The notes: generated by a model from the sequence alone, not told the origin. Positions 14,878-23,479 are shown, counted from the first letter of the stretch. The stretch: DNA of 33,112 bases from Patescibacteria group bacterium (GCA_004299275.1 SCSU01000049.1:1-33112); one strand, 5' to 3'. A program made the numbers and translations.

Positions 14878-14880
14878 GAT

Positions 14881-16719
14881 ATGACTGGATCAGAAATCAG
14901 AAAAAAATTTCTTCAGTTTTTTAAGGAACGGGGACACGCGATTATTCCTTCAGCTTCGCTCGTGCCAGAAAACGACCCGACCGTGCTTTTTACCACGGCC
15001 GGCATGCACCCGCTCGTGCCCTATTTGCTTGGTGAGCCGCACCCGGGCGGCAAACGATTGGCCAGCGTGCAAAAGTGCGTCCGCATGCAAGATATTGACG
15101 AAGTCGGCGACAACCGCCACGACACCTTTTTTGAGATGCTCGGCAACTGGTCGCTTGGCGATTATTTTAAAAAAGAGACGATTGAATGGAGTTTTGAATT
15201 TTTGACGGGCAAAAAATGGCTTGGCATTCCCGCCGAAAAAATTTACGTCTCGGTTTTTGCCGGCGACGATGACGCGCCCAAAGACGAGGAATCAATCCGT
15301 ATCTGGCAAGAGCTCTACGGCCGCGCGGGAATTAAAGCGACGGTGGCCGACGCCAAAAAGCCCGATATCGGTTCCGGCGCGCGGATTTATCCTTATGGCA
15401 AAGAAAAAAATTGGTGGGGACCGGCCGGAGAGACCGGCCCCTGCGGTCCGGATACTGAAATGTTTGTTGATACCGGACAGCGCCACGACCCAAGTTTCGG
15501 CGCGGCCTGCCACCCCGCCTGCGACTGCGGCCGGTTTATTGAAATCTGGAACGACGTTTTTATGGAGTATCGGAAAACCGCCCAAGGTAAGTTTGAACCC
15601 CTACCGCAAAAAAATGTGGACACCGGACTCGGCTTGGAACGCGCCGCCATGATTCTGCAAAAAAAAGAAGACATTTTTTCCACCGACCTTTTTGCGCCTA
15701 TCCTGGACTGGATTAAAAAGGCGGCAAAAAATTCCGATGCCCGAGCGGAACGGATTGTAGCTGACCATGTTCGCACCGCTGTTTTTATGCTGGCCGACGG
15801 CGTAGTGCCGACGAACCTCGACCGCGGTTACATCCTCCGGCGCATTATCCGCCGGGCGGTGCGTTACGGCCGCAATTTGGGTTTCAAATCGCTCGAGCTC
15901 GCCGGACTGGTTCCGGTAGTGATTGAATTATACGGCGATGTTTATCCCGAACTCGCGAGCCAGCGCGAAAAGATACTGAATGAGCTTAAAAAGGAAGAGA
16001 AAAAATTTGAACAAACGCTCAGCCGCGGCTTGCGCGAGTTTGAACGGCTGGCAGAGAGCTCCTCGGCGACCGAGATTATTTCCGGTAAAGATGCCTTTAA
16101 CCTTTTCCAAAGCTACGGGTTCCCGCTGGAGATGACGGCGGAACTCTCGCGGGAGCGGGGCCGGGGAGTGGATGAAAAAGAATTTTGGAAAAATTTTGAA
16201 GAGCATCAGGGAAAGTCGCGCGCCGCGGCCGGAGTTTTTAAGGGCGGTTTGGCCGACCACACGGCGGAGGTTACGCGGTTGCACACGGCGACCCACCTCC
16301 TGCACCGCGCGTTAAAAAATATTCTGGGCGAGCATGTGACCCAAAAGGGTTCTAACATCACCGCCGACCGGCTGCGTTTTGATTTTTCCCACCCGCAAAA
16401 AATGACGCCGGATCAAATTGCCGAAGTGGAGGCGATGGTGAATCGCGTTATCCAAGAAGACTTGCCGGTCCGCTTCGAGGAGATGACGCCGGCGGAGGCA
16501 AAATCAACCGACGCCGTCGGATATTTTCAAGATAAATACGCGCAGCTTGGCGGCAATCTTAAGGTTTATCTGGTCGGCAACGAGCAGCGCGGCTATTTTT
16601 CCAAAGAAATCTGCGGTGGTCCGCACGTGACTCACACCGGCGAACTGGGCAGTTTTAAGATTGTCAAGGAAGAGGCGGTCGCGGCCGGCATCCGCCGGAT
16701 TAAGGCCGTCGTCGTTTAG
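14881..16719 (+). CDS. alaS: Alanine--tRNA ligase, short form lacking the C-Ala domain
   Basis: AlaRS charges tRNA-Ala and clears mischarged Ser or Gly. The 612 residues hold the class II catalytic core (GMHPLVPYL, RMQDIDEVGDNRHDTFFEML, GPAGETGPCGPDTEMF, DTGLGLERAAMIL) and the tRNA-recognition helices. The editing domain keeps its zinc/active-site pattern: HTATH (H468, H472) and CGGPHV (C578, H582). The protein stops at AGIRRIKAVVV, just where the editing domain ends in full-length enzymes (about 875 residues). The C-terminal oligomerisation/C-Ala part is absent, and nothing after the stop encodes it. Short AlaRS forms are, to my knowledge, common in CPR bacteria. The start is 3 nt after the GerMN gene. 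Confidence 0.95.
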   Translation: MTGSEIRKKFLQFFKERGHAIIPSASLVPENDPTVLFTTAGMHPLVPYLLGEPHPGGKRLASVQKCVRMQDIDEVGDNRHDTFFEMLGNWSLGDYFKKETIEWSFEFLTGKKWLGIPAEKIYVSVFAGDDDAPKDEESIRIWQELYGRAGIKATVADAKKPDIGSGARIYPYGKEKNWWGPAGETGPCGPDTEMFVDTGQRHDPSFGAACHPACDCGRFIEIWNDVFMEYRKTAQGKFEPLPQKNVDTGLGLERAAMILQKKEDIFSTDLFAPILDWIKKAAKNSDARAERIVADHVRTAVFMLADGVVPTNLDRGYILRRIIRRAVRYGRNLGFKSLELAGLVPVVIELYGDVYPELASQREKILNELKKEEKKFEQTLSRGLREFERLAESSSATEIISGKDAFNLFQSYGFPLEMTAELSRERGRGVDEKEFWKNFEEHQGKSRAAAGVFKGGLADHTAEVTRLHTATHLLHRALKNILGEHVTQKGSNITADRLRFDFSHPQKMTPDQIAEVEAMVNRVIQEDLPVRFEEMTPAEAKSTDAVGYFQDKYAQLGGNLKVYLVGNEQRGYFSKEICGGPHVTHTGELGSFKIVKEEAVAAGIRRIKAVVV

Positions 16720-16838
16720 AATGTCGTTTTTACCGCCCCCCAACGCTATTTTCGGCCATTTTTGAGTTACCGGCCCTTTCGTGCGAACAGGCCTAAAAGT
16801 GGTCGCTTGGGACGTAAATCGGGGGGGAGCATCGGCTA

Positions 16839-16867
16839 TTGACAGCATCATTAAAGGGGGCGAAAAT
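16839..16867 (+). promoter_or_regulatory. Probable promoter of the infA-rpsI ribosomal operon
   Basis: TTGACA (16839-16844), a 17-nt spacer and GAAAAT (16862-16867). It lies in the ~210-nt gap between alaS and infA, about 65 nt before the likely infA start. The -10 is a weak match. C-run and G-run tracts (around 16733 and 16821) upstream could pair. Confidence 0.5.
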
Positions 16868-16931
16868 ACGAACAATCGGGGCAATGGCGCACTCTTGCCC
16901 TCATTTTTAACTTATGATAATATCGGCGCGC

Positions 16932-17174
16932 ATGGCAGAAAGCCAAAAGTCGGAGTCCAGTCAATCAAAGGAATTTATCCAAGTCCGCGGGAAAGTGGAG
17001 GAACTTCTGCCTGCCGCTAATTTCCGTATTCGTCTGGAGAACGGCCACACCATTATCGGGCACCTCTCGGGTAAAATGCGCATGAACCGCATCCGGCTCC
17101 TGCCAGGCGACGAGGTTAAGGTTGAGCTTACCCCTTACGACCTCTCCAAGGGTCGTATTGTGTACCGGTTCTAA
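16932..17174 (+). CDS. infA: Translation initiation factor IF-1
   Basis: IF-1 is a small OB-fold protein that binds the 30S A site during initiation. From the ATG at 16932 the product is 80 residues; an in-frame ATG at 16914 would add six. The core matches the family: [60 protein letters not shown] and YRF at the end. The N-terminus is longer than usual by about eight residues ([13 protein letters not shown]). It opens the ribosomal protein/RNA polymerase operon, just before rpmJ, the usual order. Confidence 0.95.
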   Translation: MAESQKSESSQSKEFIQVRGKVEELLPAANFRIRLENGHTIIGHLSGKMRMNRIRLLPGDEVKVELTPYDLSKGRIVYRF

Positions 17175-17185
17175 AAATATTAGTC

Positions 17186-17299
17186 ATGAAAGTGCGTTCG
17201 TCCATCCGTAAAATCTGCAAAGAGTGCAAGCTGGTGCGCCGCAAACGGCGGCTTTTTGTCATCTGTAAAACACCCAAGCATAAACAAAGACAAGGATAA
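17186..17299 (+). CDS. rpmJ: 50S ribosomal protein L36 (bL36)
   Basis: A 37-residue gene, read directly from the sequence: [20 protein letters not shown] at the N-terminus, ending KHKQRQG. The zinc site is C11-x2-C14 with C27 and H32, the zinc-binding form of L36. It lies 11 nt after infA and 2 nt before rpsM, the expected infA-rpmJ-rpsM order. Confidence 0.95.
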   Translation: MKVRSSIRKICKECKLVRRKRRLFVICKTPKHKQRQG

Positions 17300-17301
17300 C
17301 T

Positions 17302-17685
17302 ATGGCCCGTATAGCCGGTATTAACCTGCCCAACAAACGTCTTGAGGTGGCCTTGACCGCCATTTACGGCGTTGGCCGTTCGACCGCCAATAAAATCCTC
17401 GCCAATCTGGCGATTGACAAAAATCGCCGGACTAATGACCTTAGTGAGACGGATGTGAATCGCTTGCGCGAGGTCATTGAACGTTCCTTTAAGGTCGAGG
17501 GCGAACTCAGGCGCGAAGTGCTCTCCAACATCAAACGAATGAGGGATATTGGCTCCTATCGCGGCACCCGGCACGAAAAGCATTTGCCAGCGCGCGGCCA
17601 GCGCACCAAAACCAATTCCCGAACCGTTCGGGGCAATACGAGGAAAACCATGGGCAGCGGCAAGCGCCTCTTAACTAAGACCTAA
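17302..17685 (+). CDS. rpsM: 30S ribosomal protein S13 (uS13)
   Basis: The product is 127 residues. [20 protein letters not shown] is the typical start; [15 protein letters not shown] is the helix-hairpin-helix, and the basic tail has [21 protein letters not shown]13 sits in the 30S head and touches P-site tRNA and the 50S subunit. AAGGA at 17292-17296 inside the rpmJ end is a weak ribosome-binding site. Confidence 0.98.
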   Translation: MARIAGINLPNKRLEVALTAIYGVGRSTANKILANLAIDKNRRTNDLSETDVNRLREVIERSFKVEGELRREVLSNIKRMRDIGSYRGTRHEKHLPARGQRTKTNSRTVRGNTRKTMGSGKRLLTKT

Positions 17686-17689
17686 TTTT

Positions 17690-18139
17690 ATGGACGGAGA
17701 ATCCCTAGAACAAAATGCCGCGACTGCCGCTGAACCGGCCAAAAAGGCCAAGGTCAGCGCGCCGCGCGGGCGGAAGAAAAAAACGGCGGTTTCCGTGCCT
17801 ACCGGCCGGATTTACGTGCACGCTTCCTATAACAATACCTTGGTGACGATTACCGACCAAAACGGCAACGTGCTCGGCTGGTCCTCGGCCGGCGTGGTCG
17901 GGTTTAAGGGCCCGAAAAAGGCGACGCCCTACGCCGCGTCGGTCATCGTCCGCGACGTGCTGGAAAAGGTGAAACACGCCGGGCTCCGCGAGGCGCATGT
18001 ATTGGTCCGCGGCATCGGCGGCGGGAGGGAAGCGGCCGTCCGCGCTTTTAACGCCGGCGGCATCAATGTCCTTTCAATCAAAGACCAGACGCCGATCCCG
18101 CATAACGGCTGCCGCGCTCCGCGTCCGCGCCGCGTTTAA
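17690..18139 (+). CDS. rpsK: 30S ribosomal protein S11 (uS11)
   Basis: The product is 149 residues. The S11 core starts at GRIYVHASYNNTLVTITDQN and includes KKATPYAASVIVRDVLEKV and RGIGGGREAAVRAF, ending in TPIPHNGCRAPRPRRV. The N-terminal ~35 residues are an Ala/Lys-rich extension (AAEPAKKAKVSAPRGRKKKT) longer than in E. coli. S11 forms part of the 30S platform at the mRNA exit. It starts 4 nt after rpsM. Confidence 0.98.
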   Translation: MDGESLEQNAATAAEPAKKAKVSAPRGRKKKTAVSVPTGRIYVHASYNNTLVTITDQNGNVLGWSSAGVVGFKGPKKATPYAASVIVRDVLEKVKHAGLREAHVLVRGIGGGREAAVRAFNAGGINVLSIKDQTPIPHNGCRAPRPRRV

Positions 18140-18144
18140 TTAAT

Positions 18145-18750
18145 ATGAGCATAAAGATTACTTGTAAAATGTGCCGCCGCGAAGGCGTTTCGATTTGCGG
18201 CCGCGAGCGTTGCGCTCTAAAGCGCCGGCCGTTCGCGCCCGGCGTGCACGGACCGACCTCGCGCAGCAAGCTCACGAGCTACGGACGCCAGTTGCGCGAA
18301 AAACAAAAGGCCAAACGGACTTACGGCTTAATGGAGCGGCAATTCCGAAAATATTTTGACGCGGCGGCAAAAAAGAAAGGGAACACCGGCGAACTTTTGG
18401 TCCAAACACTGGAGGAGAGGTTGGATAATGTCGTCTACCGCCTGGGCCTCTCCAAAACTCGGCGTCAGGCGCGCCAGCTCGTGAGCCACGGGCACCTTGT
18501 GGTTGATGGCAAACCGGTTAACATCCCCTCCTACCATCTGCGTCCCGGCCAAATGGTGGAGGTTAATAAGCGCAGTCAGGAGTCGCCGTACTTTCGAGGT
18601 CTAAGCGAGCAGCTGGAAAAACATCTGGTGCCGAGCTGGCTACAATTTGAGGCGGCGAATTTTTCCGGCCGGGTCCTGGAGCACCCCGCCGGCCAGGAAT
18701 TGGAGCAAAATTTCGACCCGAAATTAATCGTTGAATTTTATTCGCGTTAA
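18145..18750 (+). CDS. rpsD: 30S ribosomal protein S4 (uS4)
   Basis: The product is 201 residues. The N-terminal zinc-type region has four cysteines (CKMCRREGVSICGRERC). The body has RPFAPGVHGP, YGLMERQFRKYF and the S4 RNA-binding domain RLDNVVYRLGLSKTRRQARQ, VSHGHLVVDGKPVNIPSYHL. S4 is a primary 16S binder that nucleates 30S assembly and in some bacteria represses this operon. It starts 5 nt after rpsK; no S4 autoregulatory structure was identified. Confidence 0.98.
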   Translation: MSIKITCKMCRREGVSICGRERCALKRRPFAPGVHGPTSRSKLTSYGRQLREKQKAKRTYGLMERQFRKYFDAAAKKKGNTGELLVQTLEERLDNVVYRLGLSKTRRQARQLVSHGHLVVDGKPVNIPSYHLRPGQMVEVNKRSQESPYFRGLSEQLEKHLVPSWLQFEAANFSGRVLEHPAGQELEQNFDPKLIVEFYSR

Positions 18751-18786
18751 TATTTAAAACGCCCCTTGGGCTCACTTTTCTCCTCT

Positions 18787-19560
18787 ATGGAGGACATTCT
18801 CTACCCTTCAAAAATCGAATTATTGCCCGGTGCTTCGCGGCACGAGGCCGTTTTGGTCGCTGAACCATTTTTTCAGGGCTATGGCATGACCGTTGGCAGC
18901 GCCTTGCGTCGCGTGCTGCTCTCCTCGCTCCCTGGCGCGGCGATAACGGCCGTTAAGATTAAGGGCGTTCAGCACGAGTTTTCCACTCTGCCGCAGGTCA
19001 AGGAGGATGTGCTGGAGATTATCCTCAATCTCAAAATGGTTCGATTAAAATCTTTTTCGGCCGAGCCGGTGCGTCTGCGCCTCGCGGTCAAAGGCGAAAA
19101 AGAGGTTACAGCCGGAGACATTCAAGCGACCTCTGACGTGGAAATTGCCAATCCCAAATTGCATCTGGCGACGCTCACCGACAAAAATGCCGAGCTGGAG
19201 ATGGAGGTCTTGGTTGAACGCGGCCGCGGCTATCTGCCGACTGAAGAGCGCGGCAAAGAAAAAAAAGAACTTGGTTTGATTGCGGTGGATGCCTTATTTT
19301 CGCCGGTGATTAACGTCGGTATCCGCGTGGAAAACGTCCGCGTCGGCGAAATTACCAACTACGACAAGCTGATTCTGACCGTGGAAACCGACGGCACGAT
19401 AACCGCCAAACAGGCGATTGAGGAGTCGTCGCGCGTGCTCATTAATCACTTTAATCTGTTTGGCTCCCTGACCGATTTGAAGGGCGAAGTTGCGGAGGAG
19501 GGAGAAGCTCCCGCCAAGCCCAAGCGCGGCCGGAAAAAGAAAGCCGAAGAGGAAAAGTAA
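18787..19560 (+). CDS. rpoA: RNA polymerase alpha subunit without a C-terminal domain
   Basis: The alpha dimer nucleates RNA polymerase assembly. From the ATG at 18787 the product is 257 residues; an upstream TTG at 18766 is less likely. The N-terminal domain is complete: EPFFQGYGMTVGSALRRVLL, SSLPGAAITAVKIKGVQHEF, the insert domain with GRGYLPTEE, and AIEESSRVLINHFNLF. Typical bacterial alpha is 310-330 residues, with a flexible linker and a helix-hairpin-helix CTD. Here the protein ends in a charged tail (KPKRGRKKKAEEEK) and rplQ begins 4 nt later, so no CTD is encoded. UP-element binding and classical alpha-CTD activator contacts should be absent. Confidence 0.95.
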   Translation: MEDILYPSKIELLPGASRHEAVLVAEPFFQGYGMTVGSALRRVLLSSLPGAAITAVKIKGVQHEFSTLPQVKEDVLEIILNLKMVRLKSFSAEPVRLRLAVKGEKEVTAGDIQATSDVEIANPKLHLATLTDKNAELEMEVLVERGRGYLPTEERGKEKKELGLIAVDALFSPVINVGIRVENVRVGEITNYDKLILTVETDGTITAKQAIEESSRVLINHFNLFGSLTDLKGEVAEEGEAPAKPKRGRKKKAEEEK

Positions 19561-19564
19561 AGTT

Positions 19565-19915
19565 ATGCGTCATCGGAAAAAGACCGTAATCTTGGGCAGG
19601 GAAAAGGGGCCGCGGACCGCGCTGCTCAGGAATTTGGCTACCAGTGTGGTGCTTTTTGAACGAGTGCAGACGACCCGGGCCAAGGCCAAAGCCGTCCAGC
19701 CGCTGGTAGAGCGTCTGGTGACGGTTGCTAAAAACAAAAACGCCTCCGCCCGGCGCGAACTAAACAAAATTTTGACCACTCGCGGGGCGGTGCTAAAGGT
19801 AACGGGGGAGCTTGCCCCGCGTTACGAAAAACGCGCCGGCGGCTACACCCGCATCACCCGCTTGGGTTTTAGAAAAGGCGACGCGGCGGAAATTGTCCAG
19901 TTGGAATTTGTTTAA
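19565..19915 (+). CDS. rplQ: 50S ribosomal protein L17 (bL17)
   Basis: The product from the ATG at 19565 is 116 residues: MRHRKKTVILGREKGPRTAL, NLATSVVLFERVQTTRAKAK, then a C-terminal GGYTRITRLGFRKGDAAEIV. It matches L17 along its full length. A longer frame from 19490 overlaps rpoA and is not used. It starts 4 nt after rpoA, the standard neighbour. Confidence 0.97.
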   Translation: MRHRKKTVILGREKGPRTALLRNLATSVVLFERVQTTRAKAKAVQPLVERLVTVAKNKNASARRELNKILTTRGAVLKVTGELAPRYEKRAGGYTRITRLGFRKGDAAEIVQLEFV

Positions 19916-19918
19916 ATT

Positions 19919-20281
19919 ATGAAGACAGCGGTCCAGCGAAAAGTTGAGGTGATTGACGCCGCGGATGCTCCGCTCGGCCGTTTGGCGAGCCGCGCGGCGG
20001 TTTTGCTTATCGGTAAACATAAGGCCAATTACGCGCCCAATGCTGATGCCGGTGATTTTGTTCATATAAAAAATGCCGCCAAAATAAAATTGACCGGCAA
20101 AAAGCGTCAGCAAAAAGTTTACAAGTGGTATACCGGTTATCAAGGCGGTCTCAGGACTGAGCCGCTCAAAAGCGTGATAGCTAAAAGCCCCGCGGAAGTC
20201 ATAAAAAAAGCGGTCAAGAACATGCTGCCTAAAAACACTTTTCAGACGCCGCGTCTGCGCCGTTTGCGGATTACTGATTAA
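19919..20281 (+). CDS. rplM: 50S ribosomal protein L13 (uL13)
   Basis: The product is 120 residues, shorter than the usual ~142. It keeps IDAADAPLGRLASRAAVLLI, GDFVHIKNAAKIKLTGKK, YKWYTGYQGGLR and AVKNMLPKN. The final ~20 residues of long forms are missing. It starts 3 nt after rplQ and is followed by rpsI, its usual partner. Confidence 0.97.
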   Translation: MKTAVQRKVEVIDAADAPLGRLASRAAVLLIGKHKANYAPNADAGDFVHIKNAAKIKLTGKKRQQKVYKWYTGYQGGLRTEPLKSVIAKSPAEVIKKAVKNMLPKNTFQTPRLRRLRITD

Positions 20282-20285
20282 TTAT

Positions 20286-20822
20286 ATGGAACGAAAGTCT
20301 GCGTCCAAAAAAACAGCCGCGGCCAAGCCCGCGCCAAAGAAGACGGCCTTGAAAGCCACAATCAAAAAAACGCCGCCCAAAGCGGCGACCGCGCCGAGCC
20401 CGGAGCTGGAGGTTAAGGAACAGGGTCCGAAGCGCGAGTTTGTCAAAGCGCTTGGCCGGCGAAAGGAGGCCACGGCCGAAATCCGGCTTTTTCCCGCCGG
20501 CGCCGGTGAGATTACGGTAAATAAAAAGCCGCTCTCCAGTTATTTTCCGCAATTTGAATTGCGCGAGGCGATTCTTTCTCCAATTCGGCTGGCCGGCCGA
20601 GAGGGGAAGATTGACGCATCGGCGCGTCTGCGCGGCGGCGGCTCGCGCGGGCAAGCCGAGGCAATGCGTCTCGGAATTGCGCGAGCGCTGGTTAAATTGG
20701 ATGAGCAGCTGCGTCGTTCAATGAAAAAAAGCGGATTTCTCACCAGAGACGCGCGCGTCAAGGAACGCAAGAAATACGGTTTGAAGAAAGCTCGCCGCGC
20801 GCCGCAGTGGGCAAAGCGCTAG
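20286..20822 (+). CDS. rpsI: 30S ribosomal protein S9 (uS9) with Lys/Ala-rich N-terminal extension
   Basis: The product is 178 residues, about 50 longer than E. coli S9. The extra part is a low-complexity basic N-terminus (ERKSASKKTAAAKPAPKKTA). The S9 core has ALGRRKEATAEIRLFPAGAG, RGGGSRGQAEAMRLGIARAL and the conserved C-terminal tail KKYGLKKARRAPQWAKR, whose final Arg contacts P-site tRNA. It is the last gene of the operon; a strong terminator follows 14 nt later. Confidence 0.97.
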   Translation: MERKSASKKTAAAKPAPKKTALKATIKKTPPKAATAPSPELEVKEQGPKREFVKALGRRKEATAEIRLFPAGAGEITVNKKPLSSYFPQFELREAILSPIRLAGREGKIDASARLRGGGSRGQAEAMRLGIARALVKLDEQLRRSMKKSGFLTRDARVKERKKYGLKKARRAPQWAKR

Positions 20823-20835
20823 CGAGAGTTGTATC

Positions 20836-20870
20836 AAGATCGGATCTCCCAAGGAGATCCGATCTTTAAA
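20836..20870 (+). terminator. Strong terminator of the ribosomal operon
   Basis: A perfect 14-bp stem (AAGATCGGATCTCC at 20836-20849, GGAGATCCGATCTT at 20853-20866) with a CAA loop, followed by TAAATTATTTG. The trailing T-run is short and mixed, but the stem is very stable. Confidence 0.8.
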
Positions 20871-20893
20871 TTATTTGTAAAATTCCGTTTTTT

Positions 20894-20902
20894 TGAGATA
20901 AT
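20894..20902 (+). promoter_or_regulatory. Extended -10 promoter of the polysaccharide operon (near-leaderless)
   Basis: TG-A-GATAAT, with the hexamer at 20897-20902, 10 nt before the ATG at 20913. A partial -35, TTGTAA (20875-20880), lies 16 nt upstream of the -10. It follows directly after the ribosomal operon terminator. Confidence 0.6.
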
Positions 20903-20912
20903 AACACTGATT

Positions 20913-22418
20913 ATGCCCCTGCACAGCACGGAAAAGGTGGTTAAAAATACTATTATTTACACTGCCGCCACCGTCGCCCAAAAAGCGATTTCTTTTATTT
21001 ATTTTTGGACTCTTTCGGCCAATCTCCGGCCCGCCGAATTGGGCGCTTATCTTTCGATGCTGGCTTTGGCCTCGCTATTTTCCATCGGCATGGATTTGGG
21101 ACTGACGCCGCTCCTGACCCGCGAGGCGGCCCAGCATGAGGAACAATCGTCAAAATTACTTCGCGCCACTTACGCCATAAAACTGCCTTTAGTTTTTTTG
21201 ACCACTCTTTTGCTCTGGCTGGCCGCTATTTTGTTTTTTGATCTGCTCGCGGCTGAAAAATTACTGCTCCTGGGAGCGACCTTGATTGTCGCAATTGACG
21301 CTTTTACCGCCGGCGCATACGCCATCCTCCGAGCGCGTCAGAACATTGTTATCGAAAGTCGCGCCATTCTTATTTTTCAGAGCACGGTGATGACCGGCGG
21401 CCTGCTCGCGCTCTTCCTCACCCGGAACATTGTTTTTATTATGGCCGCGCTCCTACTTGGTAGCATGGTCAACGCGGTTTATACCATCGGCAGCGCCCGG
21501 CGAATTGTCGGTGAAAAAATCACCCCGGCCTTTGATCGGCCAAGGATGCGACATTTGACTGCCCGCCTGCCGGCTTTTGCCGCGGCCGGCATCTTTACCA
21601 AAATCTACCAGCAGGCGGATGTCGTCCTGTTGCGCTTGCTCGCCAGCACCCACGCGGTCGGCCTCTACAGCATTCCGGCAAAAATCACCACCGCGCTCCA
21701 GACGCTCATCCCCGGCGCCTTTAGCGCGGCAATCTATCCCACCATGTCCAACTTCGCACGCGTTGACCGCGCGCGGTTGGCGGCGCTTTTCAGCTACACC
21801 TTTGGCTCGCTTTTCCTTCTGGCCTTGCCGCTTGGACTTTTCCTCGCGATGCTCACGCCCACTATCCTCGCCACTGTCTGGCCGCAATATCTGCCGGTCG
21901 CGCCGGCCATGCGGCTGATGCTCCTCGCGGTGCCGTTTCTCTTTTTGCCTTACGCTACCAGTTCGCTGCTTAATGCCGTCGGCCGCGAAAAAAGAAACTC
22001 GCTAAACCGCGCGGCGATGACGGCGATAAATGTCGGCGCCAATCTCCTGCTCATTCCGTTTTATCGTGAGTTTGGCGCGGCCATAGCTTTTTTTTCCGCC
22101 AACGCCCTGCTTTTAATTTTGGATTTGGCGGCTGTCCGGAGGGAATTTGCGCTTTGGAACGCGGACATTCGTCGTTTGACAATCGGTTCGGTCGTCTCCT
22201 GCCTGCCGGCGCTCATTGCGGCCTGGCTCGTGCTCGGGTTCGTCCAGAGTCGCGCGATCGGTCAGCAGGGACTGTTGGCGTTTGTGGAATTGAACGTCAT
22301 CTCCTTTGGCGCGGCGATGATTATCTATGTTATTTTCCTGGCGCTGACGCGGACGATTCGTCGTGCCGATGTCGCGGCTTTGCGTCAAATGATTAAACCC
22401 AAGACAGCCGGCCTATGA
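20913..22418 (+). CDS. Polysaccharide flippase (Wzx/MOP-superfamily)
   Basis: The product from the ATG at 20913 is 501 residues with about 12-14 membrane helices, as in lipid-linked oligosaccharide flippases. The N-terminus KVVKNTIIYTAATVAQKAIS is typical of Wzx-like proteins. Other family-like parts are ADVVLLRLLASTHAVGLYSI and FLFLPYATSSLLNAVGREKR. It would move undecaprenyl-linked glycan units across the membrane for the polymerase or ligase encoded four genes later. The open frame extends upstream to 20829 through the terminator hairpin; the near-leaderless promoter fixes the start at 20913. It overlaps the next gene by 4 nt. Confidence 0.9.
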   Translation: MPLHSTEKVVKNTIIYTAATVAQKAISFIYFWTLSANLRPAELGAYLSMLALASLFSIGMDLGLTPLLTREAAQHEEQSSKLLRATYAIKLPLVFLTTLLLWLAAILFFDLLAAEKLLLLGATLIVAIDAFTAGAYAILRARQNIVIESRAILIFQSTVMTGGLLALFLTRNIVFIMAALLLGSMVNAVYTIGSARRIVGEKITPAFDRPRMRHLTARLPAFAAAGIFTKIYQQADVVLLRLLASTHAVGLYSIPAKITTALQTLIPGAFSAAIYPTMSNFARVDRARLAALFSYTFGSLFLLALPLGLFLAMLTPTILATVWPQYLPVAPAMRLMLLAVPFLFLPYATSSLLNAVGREKRNSLNRAAMTAINVGANLLLIPFYREFGAAIAFFSANALLLILDLAAVRREFALWNADIRRLTIGSVVSCLPALIAAWLVLGFVQSRAIGQQGLLAFVELNVISFGAAMIIYVIFLALTRTIRRADVAALRQMIKPKTAGL

Positions 22419-23479
22419 AATATTTGTTAGTAACTCCGGAATTTCCGCCGGACACCGGCGGCGTAGCGCGTTACCTCGGCGCGTTAGCGGCGGAAAAAGA
22501 TACGCGATTAGCAGTGGCTTCGCCTCATGGACCTATTTTATTTCGTCCGGATTGGAATTTTTGGCCGCGCTGGCTGCCGCTCCTCTGGCGTCTCCCGTCT
22601 CTAATTCGCGCGAATGGTTCCAAGGTGCTTATCATTTCCCATGTTCTGCCTTACGGCTATGCCGCGTTGCTCTCTGGTCTGCCCTATGTCGTGATTTGCC
22701 ATGGCTTGGATGTCGCCGCGCCGCGTCGACGCCCTTGGAAGCGGTTCTGGGCCGGAGTCGCGCTGCGGCGCGCTAGCTGTGTCGTCGTAAACAGTGAGGC
22801 GACTAAAAAAATTGTTCTGCGTTATGGTGTTCGGGAGTCGCGGCTCCGTGTCATTTATCCGCCACCTTCCTGGGATCCGGCAGAAGTAGGGGAGAGGGCC
22901 GAAACAAATCTGGCGGAGCGCTATAATCTTTTTGATAAAAAAGTGTTGTTGATTGCCGGACGATTAGTGCCGCGAAAGGGCGTTGATGTCGCGCTTCAGA
23001 TTATGCCCAAGGTTAAGGAGCGCTTTAGTGACGCGCGGCTCCTGATTGCCGGCGAAGGCCCAGAGCGTCCGCGCCTGGAACAACAGGCAGTCAATGTGGG
23101 GATAAAAGACAGCATTATTTTCCTCGGAAAAATTTCCGACGCCGAATTGCGCGATGCCTACTCGCTGGCCTACGCCGTTCTCTATCCTTCCCAAGAGTTG
23201 CCCGGGGACATTGAGGGCTTTGGCATCGGTGCGGCGGATGCCGGCCTCTTCAGCAAACCAGTGATCGCCAGTCGCACGGGAGGATTGCCCGAGGCAGTCA
23301 AAGATGGAGTAACTGGTCTGCTCGTGCCTCCGGACGCGCCAGGCGCGCTGTTAGAGGCCATTTTGGGCCTTTTAAGCAGCCCAGAAAGCGCGAAAACCCT
23401 AGGAGAAGGCGGCCGGCGGCTTGCGGCTCAAAGAACAAAAATTTCGTTCCGAAACGCCTTCTTCGAAGCATTGTTATGA
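22415..23479 (+). CDS. GT-B glycosyltransferase, family 4 type
   Basis: The product is 354 residues. The N-terminal acceptor domain starts MKYLLVTPEFPPDTGGVARY. The C-terminal nucleotide-sugar domain has LLIAGRLVPRKGVDVALQIM, LLIAGEGPERPRLEQQA and the EGFGIGAADAG motif (the second acidic residue of the usual E-x7-E is Asp). VIASRTGGLPEAVKDGVTGL is also typical. It acts at the cytoplasmic membrane, adding a sugar from a nucleotide donor; donor and linkage are unknown. Residues around 63-69 (LIRANGSK) are encoded by palindrome copy 3, so a repeat sits in frame in the N-terminal domain. It overlaps neighbours by 4 nt on both sides. Confidence 0.92.
   Translation: MKYLLVTPEFPPDTGGVARYLGALAAEKDTRLAVASPHGPILFRPDWNFWPRWLPLLWRLPSLIRANGSKVLIISHVLPYGYAALLSGLPYVVICHGLDVAAPRRRPWKRFWAGVALRRASCVVVNSEATKKIVLRYGVRESRLRVIYPPPSWDPAEVGERAETNLAERYNLFDKKVLLIAGRLVPRKGVDVALQIMPKVKERFSDARLLIAGEGPERPRLEQQAVNVGIKDSIIFLGKISDAELRDAYSLAYAVLYPSQELPGDIEGFGIGAADAGLFSKPVIASRTGGLPEAVKDGVTGLLVPPDAPGALLEAILGLLSSPESAKTLGEGGRRLAAQRTKISFRNAFFEALL
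22597..22624. repeat. Palindromic element, copy 3, in frame in a glycosyltransferase gene
   Basis: The core ATTCGCGCGAAT is at 22604-22615, with left flank GTCTCTA (as in copy 2) and right flank GGTTCCAAGG. The reading frame gives S-L-I-R-A-N-G-S-K. The right arm matches copy 5 except for one base. Confidence 0.8.
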
